64,000 nucleotides of DNA. Source: Tetrahymena thermophila SB210. Lineage: Eukaryota; Ciliophora; Oligohymenophorea; Hymenostomatida; Tetrahymenidae. Both the position numbers and the translations under genes were made by a program. Positions 35,613 to 48,809 of the stretch are shown piece after piece. The DNA is taken from positions 1,054,001-1,118,000 of the forward strand of contig NW_002476212.1 of the NCBI RefSeq assembly GCF_000189635.1, in the 5' to 3' direction. The stretch's first letter is position 1. Each line of letters starts with the position of its first letter. The notes below the pieces were generated by a model that was not told where the DNA came from, did no database searches, and worked only from the letters and a program-made list of their open reading frames with translations.

Positions 35613-38080
35613 ATGCAATTTTTAACATTACTTCAATTACTGTACAAATTGATAAGAGTATTTATTCCTTTTAATTTTGTCAAAAATCTGTTGACTTTAA
35701 TTTATTACTCTAAAAATTAAGGTGTATTTAATCTTGCAAAAGAATCAATCAATCAATCAATAAAATATATATCGAATAATAATAATTAACCGCGCTCCCT
35801 TTTTGACATAAAGAATTTAAAGTCTACAAATATTGATATAGGTTATTTTATGTAATAATAAGCTAAGAAAGATAGCATTTATAGTTATAAACATGAGCTC
35901 GATTAGAATTTTGAGAATTTGTTGTAGGAAAATTTTAAACATAAAACTCCCAGCGAATATTGGTTGTACACAGTCTATCATATAATGATTATCTTGATTA
36001 TAGCTTCAAGCAAAGAGAATGAAGTTATTGATTTGATTATTGGGATTATATTTTTAGTAGTTTATATCTTTTTAAATTTTATGCTGCAAAAGCATAGCTC
36101 GAAGAATTCTATTAAATACAACATAGTCTTCTTGATTTTGTTTATAGTGATATGCGTACTAACATACAACACTTTCACACTTCTTAAAATGTTTATAACA
36201 AGCTCATCAGAAAATTCTTTCAAAGTTGTATTGTAAATTGCCTTCCACTCATATATTACTGCCATTTTTTCTGGGTTGGCACCATAATTTCGAAGTATTG
36301 GAAGGCTAGACTTGTATTATCTATCAGTTTTAGTTGCAAATTTTATTTATATTGCAATAATTATTTACTAAAAGTATTCTTAATAAATAGATGTTAGCAT
36401 CTAAAACTGTGTTTTAGACGTGTTAGCTGGATTAAGTAACTTATTTCTAAACTATTGCCTCTACTTTAACTAAACATATAACTTAAATTTTAGTAAATTT
36501 CTCTCTTACTAAAAAGATTTAAATGAACAAAAGTTTAAAAAGCTGGAATTTTTTATAGCCTCTTTAGACAATTAAGAAATAATTCTAGTTAAGCACAAAT
36601 AATCTGATGCAAGTAATATTTTTACATTTCAAAGCTTTAATAAATAGTATAAGCGATTTTTTTGTTTTATTACATTCAAAATTAATCAAAAAATACTTTT
36701 TTAAAAATATATAAAAATATCATGCTTTTTATTATATGAAAACTTTAGAAAATAAAATTTCATAGCATTATTGTAGGTTAAAATCAAATATTTTATGAAT
36801 TTAAAATTAATTCAATGCTTGCTTATTTATTTTATTTATTCATAAACTAAAAAATAGATCAGAGCAAATAAATTTTAGATAATGAGCTTATTAATGCTAA
36901 TCAAAATGCTAAAGAACACTTAAATTAGATGCAAAGAGTTTTTTTTAATATTTAGAATTACGAGACAGAAGAGGACAAAAAAAAATTTATAGATATATTG
37001 TAAAACAAATCTAGAAGAGAAATTTAGAAGAATCCTAAAATGTTCACTTTTAAATTGAAATAAGGATTTTAAGAATCTTTTTCAGCTAACTTTATTAGCT
37101 TTTAGGACTTTTAAGCAAGATACAAAAACAATCAAATAGATTTGGACAAATCTGTAAATTATTATGCAATTTAGATAGTATAAAATGACCGGCTTTTTCT
37201 GAAAATAAGTAGAAAATTTATAATTCTGCAATATTTTATCAACATTATCAGAAATTTCGCAAAAGGCGATCCTTAAAGAATTAAAATAATAAATGTTTAT
37301 GAAGATTATTGTCATATAATATAAAATGAGTTAGATTTGTATCGTATCCTGACATATCCAAAAGAGAAGATAATAGAAACTAGCTATGATGATGAACAAT
37401 AAAATAATTAGCAAATCAAATACACAGTTTAATTGATTGAAAAGAATATGACTACCTTTTTTTAGCTCTACAAAGAATAAAAGAAACTTAAGGATCATTT
37501 TCTTTCAATAAATTTTTAAAAAAACTCTATACTCACAAAAGAAATCTACTTGACAAGTATCCACATAATTATTAACACAATTATATCTTTTATAAATTAC
37601 TACCAAAAGATAAATGTTGAGTTTAAGGAAGAAACATAAAAATTACGTTTAACTATTAGCATATAAAAGTCAGACGAACATAACGTTAATGATCAAATAT
37701 TGAACAACAACAATAAAAGTATCGAAGAATCTTTCGAGAACATAATTAATAAAGTAAAAAAGGTGAAAAATTCTGAAAACGAATAATATAATTATTCCAA
37801 GCAGTCATAAAAAAATAATTTAATTTATAATTTTTACATTACAATATAGTCAAAGAAAGATTAAAATAGTAACTCAATCATTGAAAATAACTTAATCAAT
37901 AATATCAGCAATTAAGACAGCTCTTTTCTTTTTAAAAACAGTAAATATCCCTCCTCTTAAAATTAAAGTGATGGTAAATAATAATAAAGATAAAATGAAT
38001 AATTCCATAGAAAAAATTAGAAAGATTATACTTTTGCAGAAGTTCAACCAACAAACTAAACTTATTTAAATTTAATATGA
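35613..38080 (+). CDS. Multi-pass membrane protein, unknown function
   Basis: The model is ATG 35613, exons 35613-36776 and 36863-38080 (793 residues). About 110 N-terminal residues (LIRVFIPFNFVKNLL, PRSLFDIKNLKS, YSYKHELDQNF) lead into five or six hydrophobic helices between about residues 115 and 310 (for example TVYHIMIILIIA, LIIGIIFLVVYIFLNF, NIVFLILFIVICVL, LSVLVANFIYIAIII). A large hydrophilic C-terminal half follows with MFTFKLKQGFQESFSANF, LFLKISRKFIILQYF and KDHFLSIN...IHIIINTIISFINYYQ, then a Ser/Asn/Lys-rich tail. The layout resembles ciliate membrane-bound sensor proteins, and the IHIIINTIISF helix might be a degenerate histidine-kinase H-box, but the catalytic motifs are missing. 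The intron is chosen because it keeps the frame; other introns near 36650 are possible. Confidence 0.65.
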
Positions 38081-38713
38081 AAAAATGTTAAAAATGTACA
38101 AAAAAAAATAAATTATTTAAACTGAAATATAAAAATTAAAAATAATTTAATGTAAATAGAATCTATCTATATAAATGCAATCAATCTGTATTATATTTAG
38201 CCTTAAATTTATTTAGAGACTTTTGTTTAAATTATTTTAATAACATAAGACAAGTAATTAATCAATTTTCAGCTTTATTTATTGCAAAAGTTTGTTTTTA
38301 TAAAATATTCTCATGATTTGTATGATCAATATCTTTAATAAGCTTTGTTAAAAAGATAAAGTGGACATGTTTTTTAAATAAAGAACCATTAAATCTTTGC
38401 CTTTTAGAGCTTATAAAATAATTAAATAAATAGCTGTTATTATTTGCATTGAAATCAGATTAGTTTTTTAATGAGTTTTTAATTTATTTGTATAACTTCT
38501 TGATTTTGGGCATTCAAGATTATTTGTAATTAATTAATTAATTTATTTATTTATTTTGTTTATTGAATATTAATTAGCTAATACTTTATAATTTTTATTA
38601 AAATTCTATTGATTTTTTGTATTAATTATTTCTTTTAATTTGATTAAGATATATAATTAATTATTCTTTTGAAAACAATATTCAATATTAATAGTAGTTA
38701 GTTATATTGATTG
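38081..38713. other. Spacer before the AK7 gene
   Basis: AT-rich, with ATTA/ATTT runs near 38530. No gene or structured RNA seen. Confidence 0.6.
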
Positions 38714-41700
38714 ATGTCCAAAAGATATTTTATTAATAATCATGACTCCATAATAGGTTAGCAGATCTTGAAGGAGCTTACAAAAGAAGAAACTGAAGAC
38801 CCTGTTCATATGGTAACCTACATGGACCAGTCTAAAAGAGATCGTCCAAAAGGAGTCAAAAAAGTTTTAAATAGACATGCAAAGCCTAAATTAATGAGAA
38901 AAAAAATGCTTGAAGAATGCGATGTTTACATTTATGATCTTCATTTTGGCGATTTAGATGATGTTTTATTTGGAGGAAATATTTTAGATAAGGCAACATT
39001 GGAAGAATAAAAAGTAGTTCATTTATAGAATTCAAAGATTAATTTCATCTCTTAAAAAATAAATTGATTGATTGACTGATTGATTGATTTATGTCTGATC
39101 AATATTTTAGATTTGCATTATTAATATTTGCATAAATGAAGATTAGCAATATTTTCTGAGAGAATTAAGATTTTTAAATTGGAACAATAATTACAATTAC
39201 ATTTTATTTATTATAATAGACTTTAATAATAATATCGGATGTAATGGTTTGGAATTAAACACCAAAAAAAATTAAAGAAAAAGTAGCTGTTGTGCCTGAA
39301 GAAGGTGAAGAAGGCGAGAATGCTGAGTAAGAAAAACCCTAAGAAGAGGAATAATAGGAAGAAGAGAACGAAGAACAAAATGAAAACTCATAAGCAGCTA
39401 GTGAAAAAAATTCTTCATAGGCAGGAGACTTTGATAATTAAAAGCAAGTAATAATAAATTATATAAATTTCATATGCAAAAAATTGCAAATAATTTGAAA
39501 CTTTAAATCTGAAACGATAATAAATTGTAATTTATTTAGTTTTTTAATATTTATAAAATAAAAATAAATAGGAAGATGAAGTTTAATAAGAAGAAGAAGA
39601 ACCTATTGAATATACTTCCTACAATGAGGCTGATTACAAAAAGAGAAAGTGTTCTGAAAAATATAAAAAAATGAAAATTATGGAAGACTTAATGCTAAGA
39701 TTAAATAAAGAAAACTTGAAAGTTATTGTTGTATGTTCAGGTATACTTTACGGATTAGGTGAACTTGCCTTTAGAAATCACTTCAAAGCAGCCTGGCTTT
39801 AGAATCCACAAGCTCTTCCCTATGTTGGAGAAGGAGAAAATTTGATTCCAACAATCCACATCAGTGATTTAGCTAAATTTGTCATTAAAGTAGCTGAAAA
39901 TCCTCCTGAAAACAATTATTTGTTTGCCATAGATAATACAAAGGATAGAAGATAGAAAGCAATTATTTAAAGTATTTCAGATGGAGTTGGCTCCAAATAA
40001 ATTGTATAAGATGATTCCACTAATTTGATTGATGAACATACAATTGATATATTTAATTTAGATGTTGATATGACACCATCTCCTCTTCTTGTTGGAGATG
40101 AGGAAAATCCAGTTGAATTTGATTGGACTTGTGAGGTATCATGATCTTTATATTGAAAATAAAATATTTAATTAATAATTATTTATTTATTTTATTTTAA
40201 TTAACAGAAAGGATTAACTGATCCTATTAACAATGCTAAAGTACTCTAAGAGTTTTAAAGGGAACATAGTAATATTATTAGTTTTAATTTATATAATGTC
40301 AAATGTACCAAAAATAATAGAGCTAAGACCTATAAAAGTTATTATGTTTACCCCTGAAAATGAAAGATAAGATTTAAGATTCGATTAATGTGTTGAAGAG
40401 TAAATTTTTTTATTTTAAATTGAAATGAGTAAGATAAAATTTTTTTAGAATCTCCTAGCATTACAGAATACCTGTGATTAAAATCAGAGAGGTTGTCGAA
40501 TGGGTGAAATAGAATATCGTAAGTAGCTTTGATGTTTTAATAAAAATCTAAAATATTTGTAATTATTACTGATAGTCCAAAGAACAAGATATTCTTGGAG
40601 AAGATTTAAGAGAAGAGTATGGCAAGATTATAGAATATTTAGACTCAAAATAAGTAGCTAATTAATTTCTTTATTATATTAATTTCATTTCAATTTTGTA
40701 TTAAAAGCCAAGAAAATTAGATGAGACTTTGAAAGTATTGTACAGAGTAATTAGATGGAGATTGAGCTAAAATGATTGTTTCAATAGAGGATATATTCTT
40801 GATAACTATCCTCTCTTTGGTGAAGAGGCGGGCTTCATCTTTTATCCATGTAAAATATATTCATGAAAAAGAAAAATCAAATAATTTTATATCAAATAAT
40901 TCTATTAAATATTTAGAAAAAAAGAAATTGGATAGGGTAAGACCAAAGCCAAAGAAAATAAAGAAAAAGAAAGCAAAGAAATAAGATGATGAAGATAATT
41001 AAGCTCAAGAATAATAAGAACAACAAAAAAAAGTCAGTGAAGAAAAAAGCCAGGGAGAATAGGAAAATGAAGATGAGGAAGAAGATGAAGGAGAAGAGGG
41101 ATAAGAAGAAAATGAAAACAATAATAATTAAGTACTCCCAAAAGAGGAATAGCCTGAAGCAGAAGAAGAGGAAGAGGAGGAAGAGGAAGAAGAAGAAGAA
41201 TAACCACCTGAAGAAGAAGAATAACCTCCTGAAGAAGAAGAGGAAGAAGAAGATCCAGATAACCCAAAACCAAAAGTAGAACCTTATCATCCAGAATCAA
41301 TCATCTTCATAAAAAGTAAAAAGAGACTTTTAAATGAAAATAGGTTAACATCAAAATAAATAAATAAATAAAATAGGAATAGTATAAAATAGAGAAATTG
41401 TATTGAATAATTCGAAATGTGAGATAATAGACTACTTCTCTAAGAATGATGTAGAAGCATATATCACTGACACAACTGGCAAGACATTATTTGAAGCTTT
41501 TGAATCCTAAAGAATTTATATTGAAAGAGTAAACTTTGATTTATTTTATGAAATTTTAGTGTGCTTTTTTTAACAAAATTTTTGATTAATTTACAGTAAG
41601 GAAGACCATATAACTATTTAGTAGATGAGTCCGAGTTAGTTAAAAAGCATCAAGGTTACTACGATGATGTAAATAAAAGAAATGAAGAATAAAAATTAAT

Positions 41701-42065
41701 AAAGAAAGAAGAGTATGAATTTATTTTTCAATTTATGGATTTTAATTTAAATTATTTTAAAGAGAATAAAAAGTAGTCTTAAAGCAAAAACAAGATAGAG
41801 AAGATCTTGCATAAGAATAAATAAATTATATCATTAAAAATGAGCTAGAAATCGATAAGATTAAGAATCTCCCTTTCAGAAACTACCTTATGGAGTATAT
41901 AGTTCCAGAATTAAATGAGGGTTTGTTAGAAGTCAGTAATATGCTTCCTGATGATCCAATTGAATTTTTGGTAAACTTTTATACAAAATTAATAAAAATA
42001 AATAAACAATTAATTTTTTTAAAAATAATAAGGCTGAATATTTATACTCAAAGAGTTATGAGTGA
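38714..42065 (+). CDS. Adenylate kinase 7 homologue (ciliary), P-loop degenerate
   Basis: Thirteen exons: 38714-39013, 39220-39447, 39572-40135, 40208-40268, 40321-40399, 40449-40518, 40576-40653, 40708-40849, 40917-41315, 41395-41528, 41597-41712, 41763-41970, 42033-42065 (803 residues). Domain order follows AK7: an NAD-epimerase-like N-terminal part (CDVYIYDLHFGDLDDVLFGG, SDVMVWNQTP, VCSGILYGLGE, HFKAAWL, LIPTIHISDLAKFV), an adenylate-kinase-like part (LRPIKVIMF, HYRIPVIKIREVV, RGYILDNYP), and a DPY-30 motif at the end (LPFRNYLMEYIVPELNEGL, DDPIEFL-AEYLYS). AK7 works in motile cilia. Where a P-loop is expected the exon reads KVIMFTPENERQ, and a Glu-rich insert of about 100 residues follows RGYILDNYP, so catalysis is doubtful. 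Acidic runs also separate exons 2 and 3. Confidence 0.9.
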
Positions 42066-43690
42066 CTAAATTTTCAAAATAAAGTTAATTAATAAAGAAC
42101 TAATAATTAAAGTATTTTTAAATTCAAATTTATGTCAATCGATGTCAATCCTTTTCTAATATAACTTTAAAATTTTAAATATCTATTTATTTAAATTAAA
42201 ATATTTAGTAAAAAATTTGTTGGATCAATTTATCAATAAAAAAATATCAAATAATTAATTAATAAGAAATACATACTACATGTTTTTCGAAAAACTCTCA
42301 AAAAATCAAAAAAGAAGTTAGAAAATTAGTATAAAGTATGAAAGGATAATTAATATTTTGATCATTTTTAATTTTTGGATTTTTTTAACAAATATTTTTG
42401 TAGTTTTTTTAAGTTATTGTATACCTAGTACTCACTATTTGTTTTAGCTATTTATGCAGTTGCTAATAACAAAATATCTGATGCATATATTTAATATTTA
42501 AAACAGATAAAATAAATTAAAAGAATGAATTAATTTAGCATAATGATATTAATGTTTAAATCAAAATTTATAAAAATTTTCAATACAAATAAGAATAATT
42601 TAATTTTTTTATGATAATTTATTATATTTTAATGTTTATTAGTATTAATATGATAAAGTTTTATGTTTATTTTCTTATAATTTGTTAGATTTCTTTAAAT
42701 TTTTAATTGAACTTTTACAGTAATTTTAGTAATTCTAATTAGTTAAATTTATTGAATACTTTGTTAATATTTTTAATAATTTAATTAATCCATCTATGTA
42801 GATTTCGCTATGTTTATACTACTCATTCATTTGTTGTTTATGTGAGAATATATTGCGAATCCATTTAAAACTAAGAATATTATTATTATAAATACAATAA
42901 TAACTGCAAATTTATTTTAGTTTATTATTAATTATTTTTTCATGAATTCTGCTTTCTTCTTTTCGTTAGCTTTATTTGCTATATCAGATAACCTGTTTAT
43001 AATAGTAAATTATTTAAATTTCTAATAATATTTATTTCGCTTAAAATTATAATAAAATAATTATTAATCTTAAAACTATTAATTATTTCAATTTATTTAC
43101 TTCTTTTTTTCACTTTCTTCATCTTCTATATGATTTTTGCTATCTTCACTTTAGTTAATTGATTTCCTTAAGAGGGATTCTTTCATTTTCTTTATATTTC
43201 TTTTTTAATTAATAAGTAGAATAACTCTTTTGAGTAAGTAATTTTTTTAGAAAGAGATGGATAATATGTCTTGAAACTCTAAAAAAATTAATTAATCCAG
43301 AATCTTAATTTTGCTTGTGAATAAAAAATATTTATTATTCAATATAATATCTGAACAGATATTAATTAATTAGTATTTTAAGGTAATATTAATTATTGTT
43401 AAACATTTGGTGTTATTAAAGAATTAATTTATATCAAAATATCTTTTTATTTTTAGGTAAAAAACATATGAATTTTATTTGATTCGCGTATCTTCTTATT
43501 TAATTAATTATTAATCAATTTGTTTATTGATTGATTCTTTGACTGATCATCAGAAAAGCTATTGTTTGTTTTCATTTGTTAATAAGAAAAGTGGTGATAC
43601 AAAAAATAAAATTTTACTAAATAAAAAAATATAGTATTATTAATCAAATACATTTGTTAAATACAAAAATATCTACTAAGATTTTTATTA
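42066..43690. other. Spacer between AK7 and CAP genes
   Basis: 1.6 kb of AT-rich DNA. Both strands were read for coding texture; none was found. A short TTGATTGATTCTTTGACTGA stretch near 43520 is a decayed GATT repeat. Confidence 0.6.
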
Positions 43691-46600
43691 ATGTCTTAAA
43701 TAGTTCAAATCTAAGAATTAATTGAATAGCTAGTTTCAGTTAGTCAAAAGTAGCACCTTTAACCAGAGCTCAATGTCATCATAGAACAGTTATCATAGAC
43801 TGTATTACACCGCTCTTAGCAAAGGCGTAAAAAATCAGTTTGCTATTCTTTTGCTGATATGATCGAATTCGATAGGGCTCTTGTCAATTTTGAGGCTGTT
43901 TCCGAGTAACTAGGTGACTTAGATGTTGCAAAATTAGTAATTCTTATTTATTTACAACTCAAAAAATGACTAATTCATTTTATATTTTTGTATTATAAAG
44001 ACTTAAACCACATTGATAATCTTTGAGATGATGAAAATGATTATGGAATAAGCTGCTACTACTAAAAAGCCCTTCCAAAATTAAGTTTAGAGTGTTAACT
44101 AAATTCTAAATAACAAAATCTAATCTATCTCCAAGAATTTCCCTAATCACTTAGCTCATACTAAGACAATATAAGATGGTCTCTCATCAGTATACTGGGT
44201 TTTTAGTGTAATATTGATTATATTTATATAATTATTACTTATTTTTAATAATATTTGTAATTTGAAAAATAAAAATATTTTAGGAAAATCCTAAGACTAG
44301 CATAGATACTGCTATTGAAAATACTGCTTACGGATATAACAAATTGAAATAACATGGTAACGAGCTTCTTTCCTAATGGGGAGCATACTTTAACAAAGCA
44401 CTTAAAGCTCTCAGTGGTAAATATTTATTTACACTTTTCATAAAAAAGCTCAAAAGAAATATAATAATTTAATATCTTTGCATAATTAAAATAATTTTTA
44501 ATATTAATTGTTTCTTAAATCATATTAAAAAATAAATATGGTCAAAATTATTTTAGAATATTATTAAAATATATTATTAGATGTTAATTTTTCGTATTAT
44601 TTTCATTTAATAATTCATTCTAAAATTAATTAGATTATGTTCAATAACATTATGCTCATGGTTTAATCTGGAACAGTAAGGGTGAAGGAGACTTCTCAGA
44701 GTTAGTTAGCCATTTGAGAGCAGAAATTAGAGTTACATTAGATAGATAATTAGTAGATTTATCATAAAATCCAGACACAGTTACTCCTCTTTAATAGAAA
44801 CCTTCATAAAGCTAACCAACTTAGGTTAAAGAAACAAGCCAATAAACTTAAGTGTAAGCTTAGACTCAACTCCCTCCTCCTCCGTAACCTGTTCAATAAT
44901 AGCAACCAACTGTAGTAGAACCAGTTATTTAATAATAATAGCAACCCTAAGCACCAGTATAAGTTTAAGCACCCGTAATATAATAAACTTAAGCTCCTTC
45001 TGTGTAGCCTTAAGTTCATGCATAAAAGTAATAATTCTAATCTCACTACCCTACAATGACAGAATTTGACCAACATGTGAAAGACTACCTATCTGCAGGA
45101 GAAAAATTGGATTCTGAGCTCTAAGAATTAACATAACTCACTGTAAAAGCTTTTGAGTAGATGAAGATTGTCATGCAATTTTCAAAATATCTCAAAAAAC
45201 CATAACAAGATAACATAAAATAAATTTCAAGTATCTTAAATGATAAAGTTTTTAAGCCAATCAACTCTGCAAAGGCAGGAATTAAATATCCTAACCACTT
45301 AAAAACTGTAATTTAAGGTATCTCTGCTGTTAACTGGGTCATTTGTGTAAGTTTCATTTTTTTTAAAACTTGAAAAATTAATTAAAATTTAAAAAAATAA
45401 GGACACTCCTAAAATATATATTGACAACGGTATAGAATCTTCAGAATTCTATGGAAACAAAATTTTGCTCATGAAAGTACCAGAGCACACTGCTTGGAAT
45501 AATGCTTTTAAGGCAGTATTAAAGTCTCTTTTACGTAAGAATAAAATTTACAAACTAATTAAATTTAATTTAACTAATTTTATGAATTAGCATATGTTTT
45601 AACTAACTACTCTACTGGTTTACTATGGAATTTCCAAGGAACTGATGATTACTCTGAATTATATTCAGTTTTAAAAGGTGAAAAATAGTTAGAAGATGTT
45701 ATTGCTTCTAAGAGCGGAGCTCAATAAACACAATCTCATGTACCCGTTTTATAAAGTGCACCTTAACCTTAATCAGATGCTTATCCTCCTATGACTGAAT
45801 TTGAAAAACATTTATCTGATTTCAAGGCTGCCTATCAAAATTTAGACCCTTTAATTAAGGAATTATCAGATTTTATTGTCTAATCTTTTGAATCTATGTA
45901 AACAGTTATGACTTTTGCTAAAAAACTCAAAAAGCCATAACCAGAAAATGTTAAACAAATATAAACAATTTTAAATGATAAAATATTTAAACCTATGAAT
46001 GCCAGTAAAGCAGGAATTTCATTCCCTAACCACTTTAAAACTGCACTTTAAGGTATTTCAGCTGTCCTTTGGGTCATTAGTGTAAATAAATTATAAAATT
46101 ATTTTTTAATTAACTATATTACATAAATCAAAGGAAACACCTAAGCTTTCATTGGATAATGGTATTGAATCATCAGAATTCTATGGAAATAAAATCCTAC
46201 TTATGAAACAACCTGAGCACACAGCTTGGTATAACACTTTTAAGGCTTCTCTTAAATCTCTCGTTCGTATAATAATCACTTTGCAATATTTTGCTTTATT
46301 AATATATTTTTTAAAAAAAAGCATATGTTTTAATGAATTTCAGTACTGGTCTATTGTGGAATTTCCATGGTACAGATGATTACAGCGAGTTGTACTCAAT
46401 TCTTAAAGGTGAAAAAAAAGTTGAATAACCTACTTAAGTTACTAACATACCTCCTCCTCCTATTGGCATGCCACCACCTCCCCCTCCTCCTATGCTTAAT
46501 ATTGAACAAATTAAATTAGAAGATTTCAAAGGCTCTAACGAAGAATCAGGTGAATCAAGAACTGCTCTTTTAAGTGCTCTTAATGTAGGAGAAGATGCTA

Positions 46601-47488
46601 TTAAAGCTCGTAATTGACCAAATAAATATTTTATAAAAATTATTATTAAAACTAATTTTTCTATAAATAAAGATTTGAAGCATGTTAAAAAAGGTGAAAA
46701 GTATGAAAAGAAATCTACATAAGCTCCAACTAATGCAGCTCCTAGCTCTAACACAATAAAGAAAGAAACATAATAATAAGTAAAAGAACCTAAAAAATAT
46801 CAAAAAGATAACTGGTTTGTGGTAAGCATTAAGTTTTCTTTTGTTAAATAAATATATTTATTATTCTAAAACTAGGAAAATTATGTAAATGAAAGAATTT
46901 AATTTGATGAAGGAGAAATTTCTCTTAAATAATCTTTGTTTATTGAAGGCTGCAATAATTCCACAATTATTGTGAAGGGCAAGGTTAAATCTGTTTTCGT
47001 TAATAAATGCAAGAAAACAAAAGTTTTGGTTACTGTAATTATTATATATTAATATAGAAGCATTATAATAAACATTATAATTTAAATTAAAAGAATGCAG
47101 TATCTGGTGTTGAAACAGTTGATTGCTAATCTTGTGAAGTTTATATTGCTGAAGGGTATGAAATTAAAAAGATATTTTTAGATTAATTAACTTATTGTAA
47201 TAAAAATAGAGTTCCTTCTATATAAATTGACAAGAGTGACACAATCCGTGTTATCTTTTTAAAGAGCAAGATTTGCGATATTGTCACTTCAAAGAGTAGC
47301 GGTATTAATGTTACTTATGCTCTTAATGAAGAAGGAGATATGGAGGTAATTTAAAAATAATTTTTTGATTTAAATTAAAATTCGTTTAAAATAAAAAGAA
47401 AGACACACCTATACCTGAATAATTCATAACAAAATGGGACAGCGATAAAAATACTTTTGTTACTGTAACTTTAGACACATTCCTATGA
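43691..47488 (+). CDS. Cyclase-associated protein (CAP/Srv2) with three N-terminal helical domains
   Basis: Twelve exons: 43691-43936, 44001-44207, 44284-44416, 44634-45346, 45402-45534, 45591-46081, 46134-46266, 46322-46609, 46673-46821, 46876-47034, 47094-47345, 47399-47488 (997 residues; usual CAPs are about 475-530). CAP recycles actin: the helical domain acts on cofilin-bound filament ends, the WH2 and CARP domains on ADP-actin. Three CAP-N-type helical domains occur, near residues 85-225, 340-505 and 545-715. Repeats 2 and 3 share LKKPQ, LNDKVFKP/LNDKIFKP, QGISAV-WVI, NGIESSEFYGNKILLMK, PEHTAW and TGLLWNF. Pro/Gln linkers separate them. Then come PPPPIGMPPPPPPP, a WH2-like ALLSALNVGEDAIKARHLKHV and a CARP beta-helix (FIEGCNNSTIIVKGKVKSV, VTSKSSGINV, PIPEQF). 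The start is the first ATG of the open frame. Confidence 0.94.
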
Positions 47489-48809
47489 TTAAAATATATT
47501 ATATAATTTAAAATATTAAAATAAGAATTTAGTATGTTTCCATTTTAAATTTTATAGTAGCTGCTTTTTATTGTAAAAATCAATATTAATCTAATTAATT
47601 ATTCTATAAATAATATAAAATTTTCATTTAATAATAAGACTTTCATCAAAATATTTCATAAAATTCATCAATTTAATTAAAATATTATTTTTTTAATTAA
47701 ATATATATTTATAAAAGTACATATTAAAATTTTATCACTTAAGAAAGAAAAAATAAAAATATAACTATGCAGTTTAATTTGCACAAGTTTGGCTATTACT
47801 TGGTTTATTATCTATACAAAATAAAACATAATAAAATTTAAAATTATTCTTTTAAAAAAAAGAAATATATAAAAACACTAAATTTTTTTGAATCTGGATT
47901 TGGATATTTATTATAAAAATTATCTAAAATAACTTTAAACTCAATTAATTGCTTTTTTTTTGGGTTAAAATATGTGTTTAGAATTTGTTTTACTAAAAAT
48001 AAATCCATATTTTTGAAGTTTTCTTTTTCATTAAAATTTAATTTTTCAAACTTATTAATTAAAAATAATAGAATAGGTAAAGAAGTATAAAGAAAATTTT
48101 GTTTTGATCACCTAATATTCAGTATTAAAAAAATATGAAATGAACTGAAATTTAATGCCTTGATTCTTTAAAAATAGTTCAGTTCAAAATTAATCTCTGA
48201 TTTATTATATTAAATGTATTATATAATGTTATAACCTTTAAAAATATTTTTTAATATTAACCAAAAATTATCCCATATGATTATATTTACTACCTTCATT
48301 CTCTGAATTTTAAAAGGAATAGTGAGTAAAGTATTGTACTCTATTTATTAAAAAGTTATTTTAGTAAATATAAATGCATTTATTTGGTGGATGCAATATA
48401 TACACCTAAATAACTTGTGCTTGCAAAAGAACAAATAGGATTAGAGAATAATTAAAGATATTATTAATATTCTTATAATTAATTACTGAGCTAAAACAGA
48501 AAAATATACTTATCAAAATTATTTTTATAAAATTTAAGAAAATTAATTAATTAATTACTAGAGTTATTTCAAATATGACTAACTAACTTCCCATCTCTAA
48601 TTTCTACTATATTTTTAAGTATTATTTTAAAATAAAAATATTAAGACTAAATAGTTAATGTTAAATTAATTTTTCTGAGATATCTCTTCTTAAAAGCAAA
48701 TTTATAAATTAATGTTTGATAATTAATTATTATATTCTTTTTTATCCATTATTTATTAATTAAATTCTTTTGATTAAATTACTATTCAGTATTTTTGAAA
48801 AAAAAATAA
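47489..48809. other. Spacer between CAP and the LRR gene
   Basis: 1.3 kb of AT-rich DNA with no coding texture on either strand. Confidence 0.6.

Noticed and set aside
40913-41290. Long Phe/Leu-rich open frames on the minus strand
   Set aside because: They are the complement of the Lys/Glu-rich insert in AK7 exon 9; the plus strand has the matching gene structure.
46434-46754. Minus-strand frame with a poly-Gly run
   Set aside because: It is the antisense of the CAP poly-proline linker and WH2 region.
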